Made by a program: the position numbers and the translations under genes. Under the pieces are notes generated by a model, which searched no databases, was not told the origin of the DNA, and worked only from the letters and a program-made list of their open reading frames with translations. 64,000 bases of DNA from Kordia sp. TARA_039_SRF (GTDB lineage: Bacteria > Bacteroidota > Bacteroidia > Flavobacteriales > Flavobacteriaceae), in contig SMNH02000001.1 of assembly GCA_006383075.2 (NCBI GenBank), positions 375,945 through 439,944 of the forward strand, read 5' to 3'. Shown here piece by piece: positions 27,201 to 35,593 of the stretch. Positions within the stretch are counted from its first letter, which is position 1. Each line of letters starts with the position of its first letter.

Positions 27201-27767
27201 CTACTCCCGAAAAACCCAATACAAACCTTTCGCGTCGGTTTTCATTTCCTTTGAAGTCAGTAAAATGATGAGTTCTTCTATATGTGAAATGTATCCTAAA
27301 ATCATTGCGGCGTAAAACAAATATTCGTTGTAACTCCACGCAAACAACACAAAAATGAAGAACCCTTGTACGTAACCGCCAATTTTTGTGGTGTATAAAT
27401 GTAATGTTGGATATTGCTTGAATTTGAGAAACGACACCAACAATCCCAAAAAGAAGAAGCCGATAAATACCCAAAGCATCCAGATGGCTTGTGACATTTC
27501 GTGAAATTTAAACACAAAGATTCCCAAAAAAGCGGCGATAAACGTTCCGTTGTCGGCGAGCGAATCGAGTTTTGCACCAAATTTGGTTTGTAAATTGAAA
27601 CTTCGCGCAATCAAACCGTCTAAAATGTCTGTGACGAGATTTACACATAAAAATGTGGCAAACAAACTTTCTTTTCCTGCAAACACAAACCATACAATCA
27701 ATGGAAAAGTCAGCAATCTGTAAAAACTCAAAAAGTTGGGAACGTTGTAAATATGTTCTTTTTGCAT
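27201..27767 (-). CDS. CDP-alcohol phosphatidyltransferase family protein
   Basis: A 188-residue membrane enzyme with the complete CDP-OH-P motif D-x2-DG-x2-AR-x8-G-x3-D-x3-D: Asp47, Asp50, Asp68 and Asp72 in the DILDGLIARS to LDSLAD stretch. About six hydrophobic helices are seen. Such enzymes swap the CMP of a CDP-lipid for an alcohol such as glycerol phosphate, serine or inositol phosphate. The acceptor cannot be told. Its start (27767) touches the stop of the CDP-archaeol-synthase-like gene, so the CDP-lipid donor may come from that protein. Confidence 0.85.
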   Translation of the reverse strand: MQKEHIYNVPNFLSFYRLLTFPLIVWFVFAGKESLFATFLCVNLVTDILDGLIARSFNLQTKFGAKLDSLADNGTFIAAFLGIFVFKFHEMSQAIWMLWVFIGFFFLGLLVSFLKFKQYPTLHLYTTKIGGYVQGFFIFVLFAWSYNEYLFYAAMILGYISHIEELIILLTSKEMKTDAKGLYWVFRE

Positions 27768-27768
27768 G

Positions 27769-28284
27769 TTAAAATGATTTTTTAAGGTGTAATTGAACTA
27801 AAAGATAACTCATACCAATGTGCAAACTGCTTGAAATCGCAAACAACAGAAGTGCGTCGGGAAACGTGATGAATCCCAAAAGGAAATACACCAAATTGAC
27901 ACCAAAAGCAGAATCCGTTTTGTCAATCAGCATAAACAAAAAGCTGTTTTTGCGAGCTTTTGCGCCCGATGCAATTCCGAGTCGGCGTTTCATATACGAA
28001 TTTGGCAACTCAAACAACATATAAGAAAATCCAAGAACAACACCGAGCAGAAATGCTTTTGATAAGTAAAATGAACAGCATAAATTGATTACATACAACA
28101 ACAATCCGTTGACTAAAGAAACCACCAAAAATCCGCGCCACGTTTTGTTACTGCCAAATAATTTTTGTGAAATTGGACGCTTTATAGTTGAAAAAATAGC
28201 TGTCTTAATAATAATCATGTGCAGCACATTTGACAGAAGCAACGGCAACAAAACGATGGCAATATGTTGTGAAAAACTATACAT
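27769..28284 (-). CDS. CDP-archaeol synthase (CarS)-like membrane protein
   Basis: A 171-residue protein with about five hydrophobic helices. Segments FGSNKTWRG (43-51), a Lys/Arg-rich SYMKRRLGIASG (97-107) and IDKTDSAFG (120-128) follow the order seen in CarS/CdsA-type CTP:lipid cytidylyltransferases (GxxKTWRG, FIKRRLGI, DxxD). CarS activates archaeol phosphate with CTP in archaea; CdsA does the same with phosphatidate. The start at 28284 is chosen because it overlaps the fusion gene's stop by eight bases; the longer frame adds an implausible Cys-rich extension. The call is by motif reading and needs a profile search. Confidence 0.62.
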   Translation of the reverse strand: MYSFSQHIAIVLLPLLLSNVLHMIIIKTAIFSTIKRPISQKLFGSNKTWRGFLVVSLVNGLLLYVINLCCSFYLSKAFLLGVVLGFSYMLFELPNSYMKRRLGIASGAKARKNSFLFMLIDKTDSAFGVNLVYFLLGFITFPDALLLFAISSSLHIGMSYLLVQLHLKKSF

Positions 28285-30586
28285 CTTCTTCCAAAAATTT
28301 GAGCATTTGCAACGCCGTTTGCAACACGCGTTTTGAAAAATCATAGGCAACCAAAATGCTGGAAACTTCGTAAAAGGAAAGTCGCGTAGTAATGTACACT
28401 TTCAACGAATATTGGGTCGCTTGCAACCATTCTTGCCACGTTACGTCATTGTACAACTCAAAATGTTCTTTTAAATACATGTAAAAAGTTGCTTTGCTAA
28501 AATTTTCAGGCAATACAAAACTCAGAAACTCTACAATATCACGCTGCGGAACATCAATTACAGCCAATTCCCAATCGTAAATTGCAGGTGTTCCGTTTTT
28601 TCGAATCGCGATGTTTCTCGGATTACAATCGTTGTGAATGATGGTTTTTGCTATCGAAATTTCATTGGCTTCACTTTCCAAATTGTCAATATCATTGAGC
28701 AAGTTTTGCAACGCAGACCTATTTTCCGCTGTAGCACATTCTGTAATCAACAATTGCATCATTTTTTTATACAATTCGGCAGCTTTCCAAGGTTGAAAAA
28801 CTTCTACATGCGTAAAATCTTCCACAGAAACTTCTTGATGAAACTGCGTCATTGCTTTAATCACCGACGAAATATGTTGTTTTTCCCAATGTGTTGGATG
28901 ATTCTCTGCGTTTATAAATTGCATGTTTTCAACAGGTAAAAACTCTTGAATCAACATAAAAATTTCACGTTTCGGATTGACGTGTTTCCCGAAATATTTT
29001 GGCATAAACTCAAATCCACTTTTGTGTAAATACGTATAGATTTCAATTTCTTTCAAATGGCAATTATGGTATTCCAACTGTCGTTTGTGGGTTTTTAACA
29101 AATCTGACAATGTTGTATCAATGGAAGCCGCGATTGTGTGTAACCCTTTCATCACTTCATCGTCCAACGGTTTGGATTTTATGAGTACGTCTTTGATTTT
29201 TTGCTGTCCGTTTTTGGTAGTGTATGCAATTTGAAACGGTAAAAAACCAATGATTTTTTTGTTGACTTTGGAGGCGATATTCGTCAAAATTCCATTCTCC
29301 AATAATGCATGTGTTTTTGGTTGAATGTCTTGAATTTGCTTGTCTTCAAAAAAACCATTCAAACTCGATTGTACAAAATTTTGTGTCAATTCTGACGGCA
29401 AAAGCCACGAAACAGGCTTATTTCTCCCTAATTTTTCATGTGCTTTCGCGAATTCTCCACTGACAATTGCTGCGTAAGTTGAAATTTCCAAACCCAACGC
29501 AAATCCTGCAATCAATTTAGCAAAGCGCGTCACTTTTCCACTTCCGCGACACTTCATGATTTCCAGTGCTTGTGCTTGCCGTGGTAAGGAAGTTCCGCCG
29601 CCAACGGTTCCGATGACTAAATTTGGCAATGTCAACTGAACATGCAACCCGTTTTCTTTTTTTGATAAATGCAATTGTCCCACACTCGATTCGTGAATCG
29701 AAGCCAAATCTTGCCCTGTTGCTACAAAAATGGCAGCAATCGTATTCGCAACATTGATATTATAGCCAATCATGCCGTCTTTTTTTGCTAATTTTTTGGA
29801 CGGATAAAAACATTGCAACAGCTTTTCAGAAGTCGTACGCAATACTTTTTGAATAGTTTCTTCTGAAAGTGTACATTCAGCCACCACATGAATACCTCTC
29901 CCCGATTCCATATTGTAGCGAGACACTTTTTTATCGCACGCTCCATTGCCTTCAATTACAAAATCTACAGGTTTGCTATTGGTTGCTTTAAAAAACGCTT
30001 CTACCAAAAACAACATCGCGTGCCACGTACAGGTTGTCGTCATATTTTGTCCCGAAGCATCGCCAGTTGTATAGGTGAATTTTGTGTGAATGATGTGTTC
30101 TTGTTGAATACTTTCTATCTGAAGTAAGGTTGCATGATTGGAATGCGCTTCTGCTACGTTTTTAATCTCTTGAAATGTATTTGTGACAAATTGCTTGAAA
30201 ATACTCGCTTCTTTTTCATTCGTGAAAATAAACATTGGTGAACGCGTCATTTTTTGCCATTTCACTTCCGCAGAAAAACCATTGCTTTTGCTGATGACTT
30301 TTGCACCACGATTCATACTTGCCACCAACGCGCCTTCCAACGTTCCTGCGGGAGCGTATACTAATTCTTGTGTTCCGTTATCGTTAAAAAGTAACGGACC
30401 GACAATTCCGAGTGGAATTTCAGTGCTTCCGACATACGATTCTATATTTCCGCGAATGTCATGAAACTCCAGTTTGGATTGTGAAATCTCGTTGGTTTTG
30501 ATGTTTTGCTGTTTTAAAAAGTCCAAACGCAAGTTGGTTGCTGTGTTTGTAACTAGTCCTCTTCCTGGAATAATCGGTATTTCCAT
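28277..30586 (-). CDS. HMG-CoA reductase (class I-like) fused to an APH-type kinase
   Basis: A two-domain protein. Counting from a possible GTG at 30607, residues 50-440 are a class I-like HMG-CoA reductase: Glu91 in GTLEGALVASMNRG, Lys226 in GNGACDKK, Asp300 in ATGQDLAS and His390 in FAKAH match the four catalytic residues, and GDASGQNMT and IGTVGGGTSLP are the NADP/CoA segments. Residues 510-776 are a phosphotransferase of the APH/choline-kinase fold with HNDCNPRN (658-665) and YDWE (677-680). The ATG at 30586 is preferred because a TAATTTTG promoter box sits at 30617-30610. The enzyme would make mevalonate and phosphorylate something. It heads the lipid-type operon. Such a fusion is new to me. 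Confidence 0.78.
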   Translation of the reverse strand: MEIPIIPGRGLVTNTATNLRLDFLKQQNIKTNEISQSKLEFHDIRGNIESYVGSTEIPLGIVGPLLFNDNGTQELVYAPAGTLEGALVASMNRGAKVISKSNGFSAEVKWQKMTRSPMFIFTNEKEASIFKQFVTNTFQEIKNVAEAHSNHATLLQIESIQQEHIIHTKFTYTTGDASGQNMTTTCTWHAMLFLVEAFFKATNSKPVDFVIEGNGACDKKVSRYNMESGRGIHVVAECTLSEETIQKVLRTTSEKLLQCFYPSKKLAKKDGMIGYNINVANTIAAIFVATGQDLASIHESSVGQLHLSKKENGLHVQLTLPNLVIGTVGGGTSLPRQAQALEIMKCRGSGKVTRFAKLIAGFALGLEISTYAAIVSGEFAKAHEKLGRNKPVSWLLPSELTQNFVQSSLNGFFEDKQIQDIQPKTHALLENGILTNIASKVNKKIIGFLPFQIAYTTKNGQQKIKDVLIKSKPLDDEVMKGLHTIAASIDTTLSDLLKTHKRQLEYHNCHLKEIEIYTYLHKSGFEFMPKYFGKHVNPKREIFMLIQEFLPVENMQFINAENHPTHWEKQHISSVIKAMTQFHQEVSVEDFTHVEVFQPWKAAELYKKMMQLLITECATAENRSALQNLLNDIDNLESEANEISIAKTIIHNDCNPRNIAIRKNGTPAIYDWELAVIDVPQRDIVEFLSFVLPENFSKATFYMYLKEHFELYNDVTWQEWLQATQYSLKVYITTRLSFYEVSSILVAYDFSKRVLQTALQMLKFLEEDV

Positions 30587-30609
30587 AGTTTCTACATTTT
30601 TTATCACTT

Positions 30610-30617
30610 CAAAATTA
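30610..30617 (-). promoter_or_regulatory. -7 promoter box of the HMGR-kinase operon
   Basis: On the minus strand TAATTTTG is an exact consensus match. A start near 30603 would exclude the GTG at 30607 and favour the ATG at 30586. No -33 element at the usual distance. Confidence 0.45.
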
Positions 30618-30718
30618 TTGTTATAATCACAGTTGAAATCATAGAAAACTCAAACTCATAAATTATTTTTTGTGATTTTCGCAAAAACATATATTAAAAT
30701 CATTCACCATCAGTTAGG

Positions 30719-30750
30719 TTTGCCACTCCGAAAGGAAACCTTTAATTTTG
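30719..30750 (+). promoter_or_regulatory. Promoter of queE
   Basis: TTTG (30719-30722), 20 bases, TAATTTTG (30743-30750): a full-consensus promoter. It shows that the ATG at 30748 cannot be used and that queE starts at 30769. Confidence 0.75.
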
Positions 30751-30768
30751 CAGTCTATTTTATGTAGT

Positions 30769-31530
30769 ATGGTTAAGCTGAAAATTGCGAATTTGGACGG
30801 AAAGCCTGAAATTTTCCACTCCATTCAAGGAGAAGGGAAAAACATGGGACAACCCAGCGTGTTTATTAGAACATCGCTTTGCAATTTGCATTGTATTTGG
30901 TGTGATACCGATTATACGTGGAATTGGGAAAAGACACGTTTTGCGCACGTAAAAGATGCCGATCCTACGTATACAAAGTATAAAATGGACGAGATGATTA
31001 TTTCGCTTACGCTGGAAGAAATCTATGTGGAAGTCGCGAAAACAGGTTGTAAAAATATTGTATTGACGGGCGGCGAACCGATGATGCAACTGCAAGAACT
31101 TTCCGCCTTAATCGAATATTTCAACACAAAAGCTGACGATTATTTTTTTGAGATTGAAACCAACGGAACATTATTACCTGATACAACTTTTGAAGCGTTA
31201 ATTGATCAATATAATGTATCGCCAAAATTAGAAAATTCCAACAATCCGAAGAAATTACGCGAAAAACCTGAAGTCTACCGTTATTTTGCTGCGAACGAAA
31301 AGGCTGTTTTTAAGTTTGTAATTGCGTCTGAGAATGATCTCACGGAAGTGTTAACCATCTGCAAAAACTATCAAATTCCCAACGAAAAAGTGTATTTAAT
31401 GCCCGAAGGAACCAATCCTGAAGCACTTCAACAAAAGCAACAATGGCTGATTGAAGTCTGCAAAAAACACCAATTTAACTACACTGACCGCTTACACGTA
31501 CATATTTATGGCGACAAAAGAGGCGTTTAA
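30769..31530 (+). CDS. queE: 7-carboxy-7-deazaguanine synthase
   Basis: QueE is the radical SAM enzyme that contracts carboxy-tetrahydropterin to the deazapurine core of queuosine. The 253-residue protein carries the cluster motif CNLHCIWCDT (Cx3Cx2C), the N-terminal SIQGEGKNMGQPSVFIRT substrate loop and VLTGGEPMMQ for SAM binding. The start is fixed by the promoter directly upstream. No other queuosine genes are in this window. It is divergent from the HMGR-kinase operon. Confidence 0.93.
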   Translation: MVKLKIANLDGKPEIFHSIQGEGKNMGQPSVFIRTSLCNLHCIWCDTDYTWNWEKTRFAHVKDADPTYTKYKMDEMIISLTLEEIYVEVAKTGCKNIVLTGGEPMMQLQELSALIEYFNTKADDYFFEIETNGTLLPDTTFEALIDQYNVSPKLENSNNPKKLREKPEVYRYFAANEKAVFKFVIASENDLTEVLTICKNYQIPNEKVYLMPEGTNPEALQQKQQWLIEVCKKHQFNYTDRLHVHIYGDKRGV

Positions 31531-31664
31531 CCTACTGACTTACAGTGTGAAACAAAAATATTCAAACTTTATTTTAAATAATTCTTATGTTTTTGTAACA
31601 TTTTTATCATTCCATACGTATAACTAATTGCGTAAGCACAAGATTAAAATCCCAAGCACATTAC

Positions 31665-32528
31665 ATGAGACAACTTAAAATTACCAAGCAGGTTACCAAC
31701 AGGGAAACCGCGTCATTAGACAAATATCTTCAAGAAATCGGTAAAGTTGACCTTATTACAGCAGACGAAGAAGTAGAATTAGCACAAAGAATCAAGGCTG
31801 GCGATCAAATAGCGCTAGAAAAATTAACAAAGGCTAACCTTCGTTTCGTAGTATCGGTTGCAAAACAGTATCAAAATCAAGGATTGACACTTCCTGATTT
31901 GATTAATGAAGGGAATTTGGGACTTATCAAAGCCGCGCAGCGTTTCGATGAAACTCGTGGTTTTAAATTTATTTCGTATGCGGTATGGTGGATTCGTCAA
32001 TCTATCTTACAAGCATTAGCAGAACAATCGCGTATTGTTCGTTTACCTTTGAACAAAATTGGTTCAATTAACAAGATTAATAAAACTTTTGCGTATCTTG
32101 AGCAAAGTCATGAAAGAGTACCTTCTGCTGAAGAAATTGCAAAGGAATTGGACATGACCGTGAACGATGTGAAAGAGTCTATGAAAAACTCTGGACGCCA
32201 CGTATCTATGGATGCGCCGTTGGTTGAAGGAGAAGATTCTAACTTATATGATGTATTGAATTCTGGTGAATCGCCAAATCCTGATAAAGAGTTATTACAT
32301 GAGTCTTTAAAAACAGAGATTGAGCGTGCGCTAGAAACTTTGACGCCAAGAGAAGCAGACGTAATTCGTTTGTATTTCGGATTAGGAAACCAACATCCAA
32401 TGACCTTGGAAGAAATTGGTGAAACCTTCGATTTAACCCGCGAGCGTGTACGTCAGATTAAAGAAAAAGCGATTCGTCGCTTGAAGCACACTTCACGTAG
32501 TAAAATATTAAAGACATATTTAGGATAA
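31665..32528 (+). CDS. rpoD: Primary RNA polymerase sigma factor (RpoD/SigA)
   Basis: A 287-residue sigma-70 factor lacking the long region 1.1 of proteobacterial RpoD, as expected for the Bacteroidota housekeeping sigma that reads TTTG/TAnnTTTG promoters. Region 1.2 ([10 protein letters not shown]), region 2 ([29 protein letters not shown]), region 3 and region 4 helix-turn-helix ([20 protein letters not shown]) are all intact. A hairpin follows the stop codon. Confidence 0.96.
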   Translation: MRQLKITKQVTNRETASLDKYLQEIGKVDLITADEEVELAQRIKAGDQIALEKLTKANLRFVVSVAKQYQNQGLTLPDLINEGNLGLIKAAQRFDETRGFKFISYAVWWIRQSILQALAEQSRIVRLPLNKIGSINKINKTFAYLEQSHERVPSAEEIAKELDMTVNDVKESMKNSGRHVSMDAPLVEGEDSNLYDVLNSGESPNPDKELLHESLKTEIERALETLTPREADVIRLYFGLGNQHPMTLEEIGETFDLTRERVRQIKEKAIRRLKHTSRSKILKTYLG

Positions 32529-32596
32529 AAGTTCCTATAAACCGTACAGCAGTTTAGTTTTTATAACATAACTGTTCGTTTTTTGATTGATGAATG

Positions 32597-32619
32597 ACGC
32601 TCTCGCATTGCGAGAGCGT
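32597..32619 (+). terminator. Hairpin between rpoD and rpe
   Basis: ACGCTCTCGC (32597-32606) pairs perfectly with GCGAGAGCGT (32610-32619) over loop ATT; the following TTATTTTATA is a weak T run. The hairpin also covers the predicted -33 box of rpe. Confidence 0.75.
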
Positions 32620-32638
32620 TTATTTTATACTACTTTTG
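32608..32638 (+). promoter_or_regulatory. Promoter of rpe, inside the rpoD terminator
   Basis: TTG (32608-32610), 20 bases, TACTTTTG (32631-32638). The -33 box is part of the terminator loop and right arm, so the two signals are superimposed. Confidence 0.55.
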
Positions 32639-32664
32639 TCAACAAATAACAACACACTACAATT

Positions 32665-33324
32665 ATGTCTACAAAACGAATTGCGCCATCTATTCTGGCG
32701 GCTGATTTTGCCAATTTACAACGCGATATTGAACTGGTAAACCAAAGTGAAGCCGATTGGTTTCATATTGATATTATGGACGGCGTTTTTGTGCCGAATA
32801 TTTCCTTTGGAATGCCTGTTTTAAAAGCGATTAGCCAACACGCTACCAAAACAATTGATGTACATTTAATGATTGTTGATCCTGACCGTTATATCCAAAC
32901 TTTTGCCGATTTAGGCGCTGATATTTTAACGGTTCACTATGAAGCTTGTACACATTTACATAGAACGCTACAAGCGATAAAAGCAGCTGGAATGAAAGCT
33001 GGCGTTGCGTTGAATCCACATACCAATGTGAGTCTGTTAGAAGATGTAATTCAAGATATTGATTTGGTGTGTTTGATGAGCGTAAATCCTGGTTTTGGCG
33101 GTCAATCTTTCATTGAGAATACGTACGCAAAAGTCAAAAAACTAAAAGCATTAATTACTGAAAAAGGAGCTGCTACAGAAATTGAAATCGACGGTGGTGT
33201 GAATGATAAAAATGCCAAAGCGTTGGTGGATGCTGGTGCAGATGTATTGGTGGCAGGAAGTTTTGTATTTCGCTCTGAAAATCCAACAAAGACCATTCAA
33301 AATTTAAAGACAATCATTTCTTAA
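32665..33324 (+). CDS. rpe: Ribulose-phosphate 3-epimerase
   Basis: Rpe interconverts ribulose-5-phosphate and xylulose-5-phosphate in the pentose phosphate pathway. The 219-residue TIM barrel shows SILAADFANL, the metal-binding HIDIMDGVFVPN and DVHLMIVDPD, VNPGFGGQSF and the second catalytic Asp in EIDGGV. Length and motifs are standard. It follows rpoD with its own promoter. Confidence 0.96.
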   Translation: MSTKRIAPSILAADFANLQRDIELVNQSEADWFHIDIMDGVFVPNISFGMPVLKAISQHATKTIDVHLMIVDPDRYIQTFADLGADILTVHYEACTHLHRTLQAIKAAGMKAGVALNPHTNVSLLEDVIQDIDLVCLMSVNPGFGGQSFIENTYAKVKKLKALITEKGAATEIEIDGGVNDKNAKALVDAGADVLVAGSFVFRSENPTKTIQNLKTIIS

Positions 33325-33328
33325 AATT

Positions 33329-33525
33329 AACGTGAGTTCGACATAACCATTTCATTATACAACTGATTACCAATAGATTACAATCAATGTCAAATCGAGC
33401 GCAGTCGAGATTCCTTTGAAATTACCAATTTTTAGCTGTTCTCGACTGCGCTCGAACTGACAATTATTTATTTCTCAGTGAATTATGAATTACATAGTGA
33501 TTTCTAAAGTCGAACTCGCGTTAAG
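33329..33525. repeat. Nested TCGA-type inverted repeat
   Basis: Inner arms CGAGCGCAGTCGAGA (near 33396-33411) and TCTCGACTGCGCTCG (near 33440-33455) are a perfect 15-bp inverted repeat. Outer arms CGTGAGTTCGACA (about 33331) and GTCGAACTCGCG (about 33509) form a second, imperfect one. This is a REP-like compound element downstream of rpe; single-arm relatives occur at 16017, 42795 and 49029. Confidence 0.7.
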
Positions 33526-33551
33526 ATTGTTTCAAACATTATATTTTTAGC

Positions 33552-33581
33552 AAAAAAGTCATCTTAAAGATGACTTTTTTT
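33552..33581 (+). terminator. Intrinsic terminator downstream of rpe
   Basis: GTCATCT and AGATGAC with A6/T7 flanks form a stem with a three-base loop. It lies about 230 bases after rpe, beyond the nested repeat, so the repeat would be part of the rpe transcript. Confidence 0.75.
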
Positions 33582-33946
33582 GTGACTTGTGGAGTGTAAA
33601 TCGCATCAAAAAAATCTTTTTTTATTTTAAAATTTCTACGTTTTTTTCAGAAAAATATACGTTCTAAAAAAGACTTTTTACAGACAAAAAACAGCTTTTT
33701 CAGTGTCAATTCCGTGAATTTTACACCCTTTTTTGTTTTTTTTGTAAAAAATAATTTAATTCATTTAAAATCAGTATTTTAAATAAAAATTTAGTGTTCT
33801 GTTTTCCGTGAATATAGACTCGAAATTCGGGAAAACTGGCAAAATGCTGTTGCCAGTTGCTTGCAACAATTGTACTTTTACTTACACCTATTTGATAAAA
33901 ATCCCTAAAAGCCGACACGAAAATGTTAACTCTAAAAAATTGTTGA

Positions 33947-34603
33947 ATGTCATCAAATGAATTATCGTTACGCTACGATCTTTTAAATTCCCAAATGAAT
34001 CCGCATTTTATCAACAATGCCATCCAAAGTATCTGTAATGCTATGACCAAAGGAAATGTGAATCAGTCAATCAATTGGCTCAATAAACTCTCACATTTAT
34101 ATCGTCTTGTTCAAAAATCGACAAAATCTAAATTAATTGATTTACAAGACGAAATTGAAATTTCAAAATTATACATCGAATTGCAACGCGATCTTTTTGA
34201 CAAAGGTTTTTCGTATAGTATTATTATTGATGAAGCGTTGCAAGAAGATTTGGAATATACCAAAGTGCCTCCTTTAATTTTTCAGCCTTTAATTGAAAAC
34301 GCAATTTTACACGGCTTGAAAGATATGAAACGAAACGGAAAAGGTGCGTTAAAAATTACCATCACTCTAGAAAAAGAAATGCTATATGTTTGTATTACAG
34401 ACAACGGTAATGGCATTACCAAAACAGAAAAAGAACTGAATGAAAGCTCAGGAATTTCCTTAGAAAATATCAACGAGCGTTTAAAAATTATCAACGGTAG
34501 CACAAATGAAAAGAAGCTTCTCGACGTACGAACATTGCGCAGTGATGATGGAATTATTTCGGGAACACAAAGCTGCTTGCGAGTTCCGCTCATCCAAATT
34601 TAA
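33947..34603 (+). CDS. LytS/YehU-type histidine kinase lacking a sensor domain
   Basis: A 218-residue protein that consists only of the transmitter: His20 in LNSQMNPHFINNAI (His_kinase family motif) and an ATPase domain with PLIFQPLIENAILHG (N box) and CITDNGNGI (G1 box). There is no membrane helix or sensor, and an in-frame stop codon directly precedes the ATG. Family members usually have multi-helix N-terminal parts and a LytTR response-regulator partner; neither is here. It could take input from another protein. Its stop codon overlaps that of the convergent peptidase gene. Confidence 0.8.
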   Translation: MSSNELSLRYDLLNSQMNPHFINNAIQSICNAMTKGNVNQSINWLNKLSHLYRLVQKSTKSKLIDLQDEIEISKLYIELQRDLFDKGFSYSIIIDEALQEDLEYTKVPPLIFQPLIENAILHGLKDMKRNGKGALKITITLEKEMLYVCITDNGNGITKTEKELNESSGISLENINERLKIINGSTNEKKLLDVRTLRSDDGIISGTQSCLRVPLIQI

Positions 34604-35346
34604 AAATCAGCCACCTTCATATTCAACATGCGCTTTACACTAAAATACATGTTTGGCAGTTTGGCTCGAAACTCTTCTGGCGTTTCAAAAAAATGCTCTA
34701 TCAACACAGATAAAAATTCATATTGATTCTCAAAAGCATACTCGCGTAAGTAATTTACTTTTATCAAACGCTTTTGGGCGTCTTTATCTGTGAGTGCTGC
34801 TAGCAATCGTTTATAATTTCGCAAAAATTGTCGTGCCGTGTACGTACGCTCTGTCAAAAAACTAAAATGCAACGCGTGCGTAAGTTCGTGAATTCCAAGA
34901 TTTAGATTGTCATCTTCAATTTTGATACCTTCTTCAAAATCTTCCCACGAAAATACCAAGGTTTTATACTTCGGATTGGCTTCTCCTTTGTGCAATTGCT
35001 GCGTAACATTAGAGAAATAATGTTGTGGATAGACCAAAATCGTTTCAAATCGCGAAAGCAAATACCGACGAAATCCAAAAGTAATCATCACCGCAGTAGC
35101 TGAAATTAACAACTGCATGCGTTCTGTTACCAACAAATCTTCCCGTCCTACAAAGGTGTGACATCGCATAAAACGTAACACTCTGTGTTCAAAAACACGT
35201 TTTTCTTTTGCGGTCAATTTATGGTAAAAAGACACTTCACTTGCAACAATAGTTCGCTGACGCTCCGTAAATGCTTCTGGAAACAAAACAAAATGATGTA
35301 AATTGGTGTTTTTATATAAAAAAGCTTTCAGGTAATCTAGTGGCAA
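34600..35346 (-). CDS. MtfA-type zinc-dependent peptidase
   Basis: A 248-residue soluble protein with the metallopeptidase motif HELTHALH near residue 157 and the long helical frame of the M90 (MtfA/DUF980) family. In E. coli MtfA binds the Mlc repressor and controls glucose uptake; the role in Bacteroidota is not known. A hydrophobic segment lies just N-terminal (LLISATAVMITFGF). It converges with the LytS-like gene and overlaps it by four bases. Confidence 0.82.
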   Translation of the reverse strand: MPLDYLKAFLYKNTNLHHFVLFPEAFTERQRTIVASEVSFYHKLTAKEKRVFEHRVLRFMRCHTFVGREDLLVTERMQLLISATAVMITFGFRRYLLSRFETILVYPQHYFSNVTQQLHKGEANPKYKTLVFSWEDFEEGIKIEDDNLNLGIHELTHALHFSFLTERTYTARQFLRNYKRLLAALTDKDAQKRLIKVNYLREYAFENQYEFLSVLIEHFFETPEEFRAKLPNMYFSVKRMLNMKVADF

Positions 35347-35593
35347 TGCGGATAATTTAAGGAATACACGTAAATAGTTACTTGGTATGAGTTATACTTC
35401 AATTCGCTTGCTAAAATAGAAATTCTAGGTTGATAACAAATATCTGCCCGTTAAATTTTAACCCATTTTGTGAAGTGATAGACAGCGTAACAACTCAAAA
35501 AACGTATAAAATTGAAAGAAAATGACGAAACTTCTGCATTTTCATATTGAATTTATAGGAGAATTATATATTTTTAGCGTACTAATCAAAGCT

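Larger units (their letters stand above)
33325..33946. other. 622-base non-coding region before the LytS-like gene
   Basis: It contains the nested repeat above, the terminator at 33552-33581, a very T/A-rich stretch (33600-33790), and a 9-bp hairpin AACTGGCAA/TTGCCAGTT around 33834-33858. No convincing gene is seen on either strand. The length suggests a long leader or an unrecognised small RNA. Confidence 0.5.

Noticed and set aside
30748-30768. Upstream start for queE
   Set aside because: It overlaps the TAATTTTG box of a full-consensus promoter.
33721-33918. 65-codon minus-strand frame in the long non-coding zone
   Set aside because: Poly-T-derived composition, no ribosome binding site and no resemblance to known families; it seems to be an open frame by chance.
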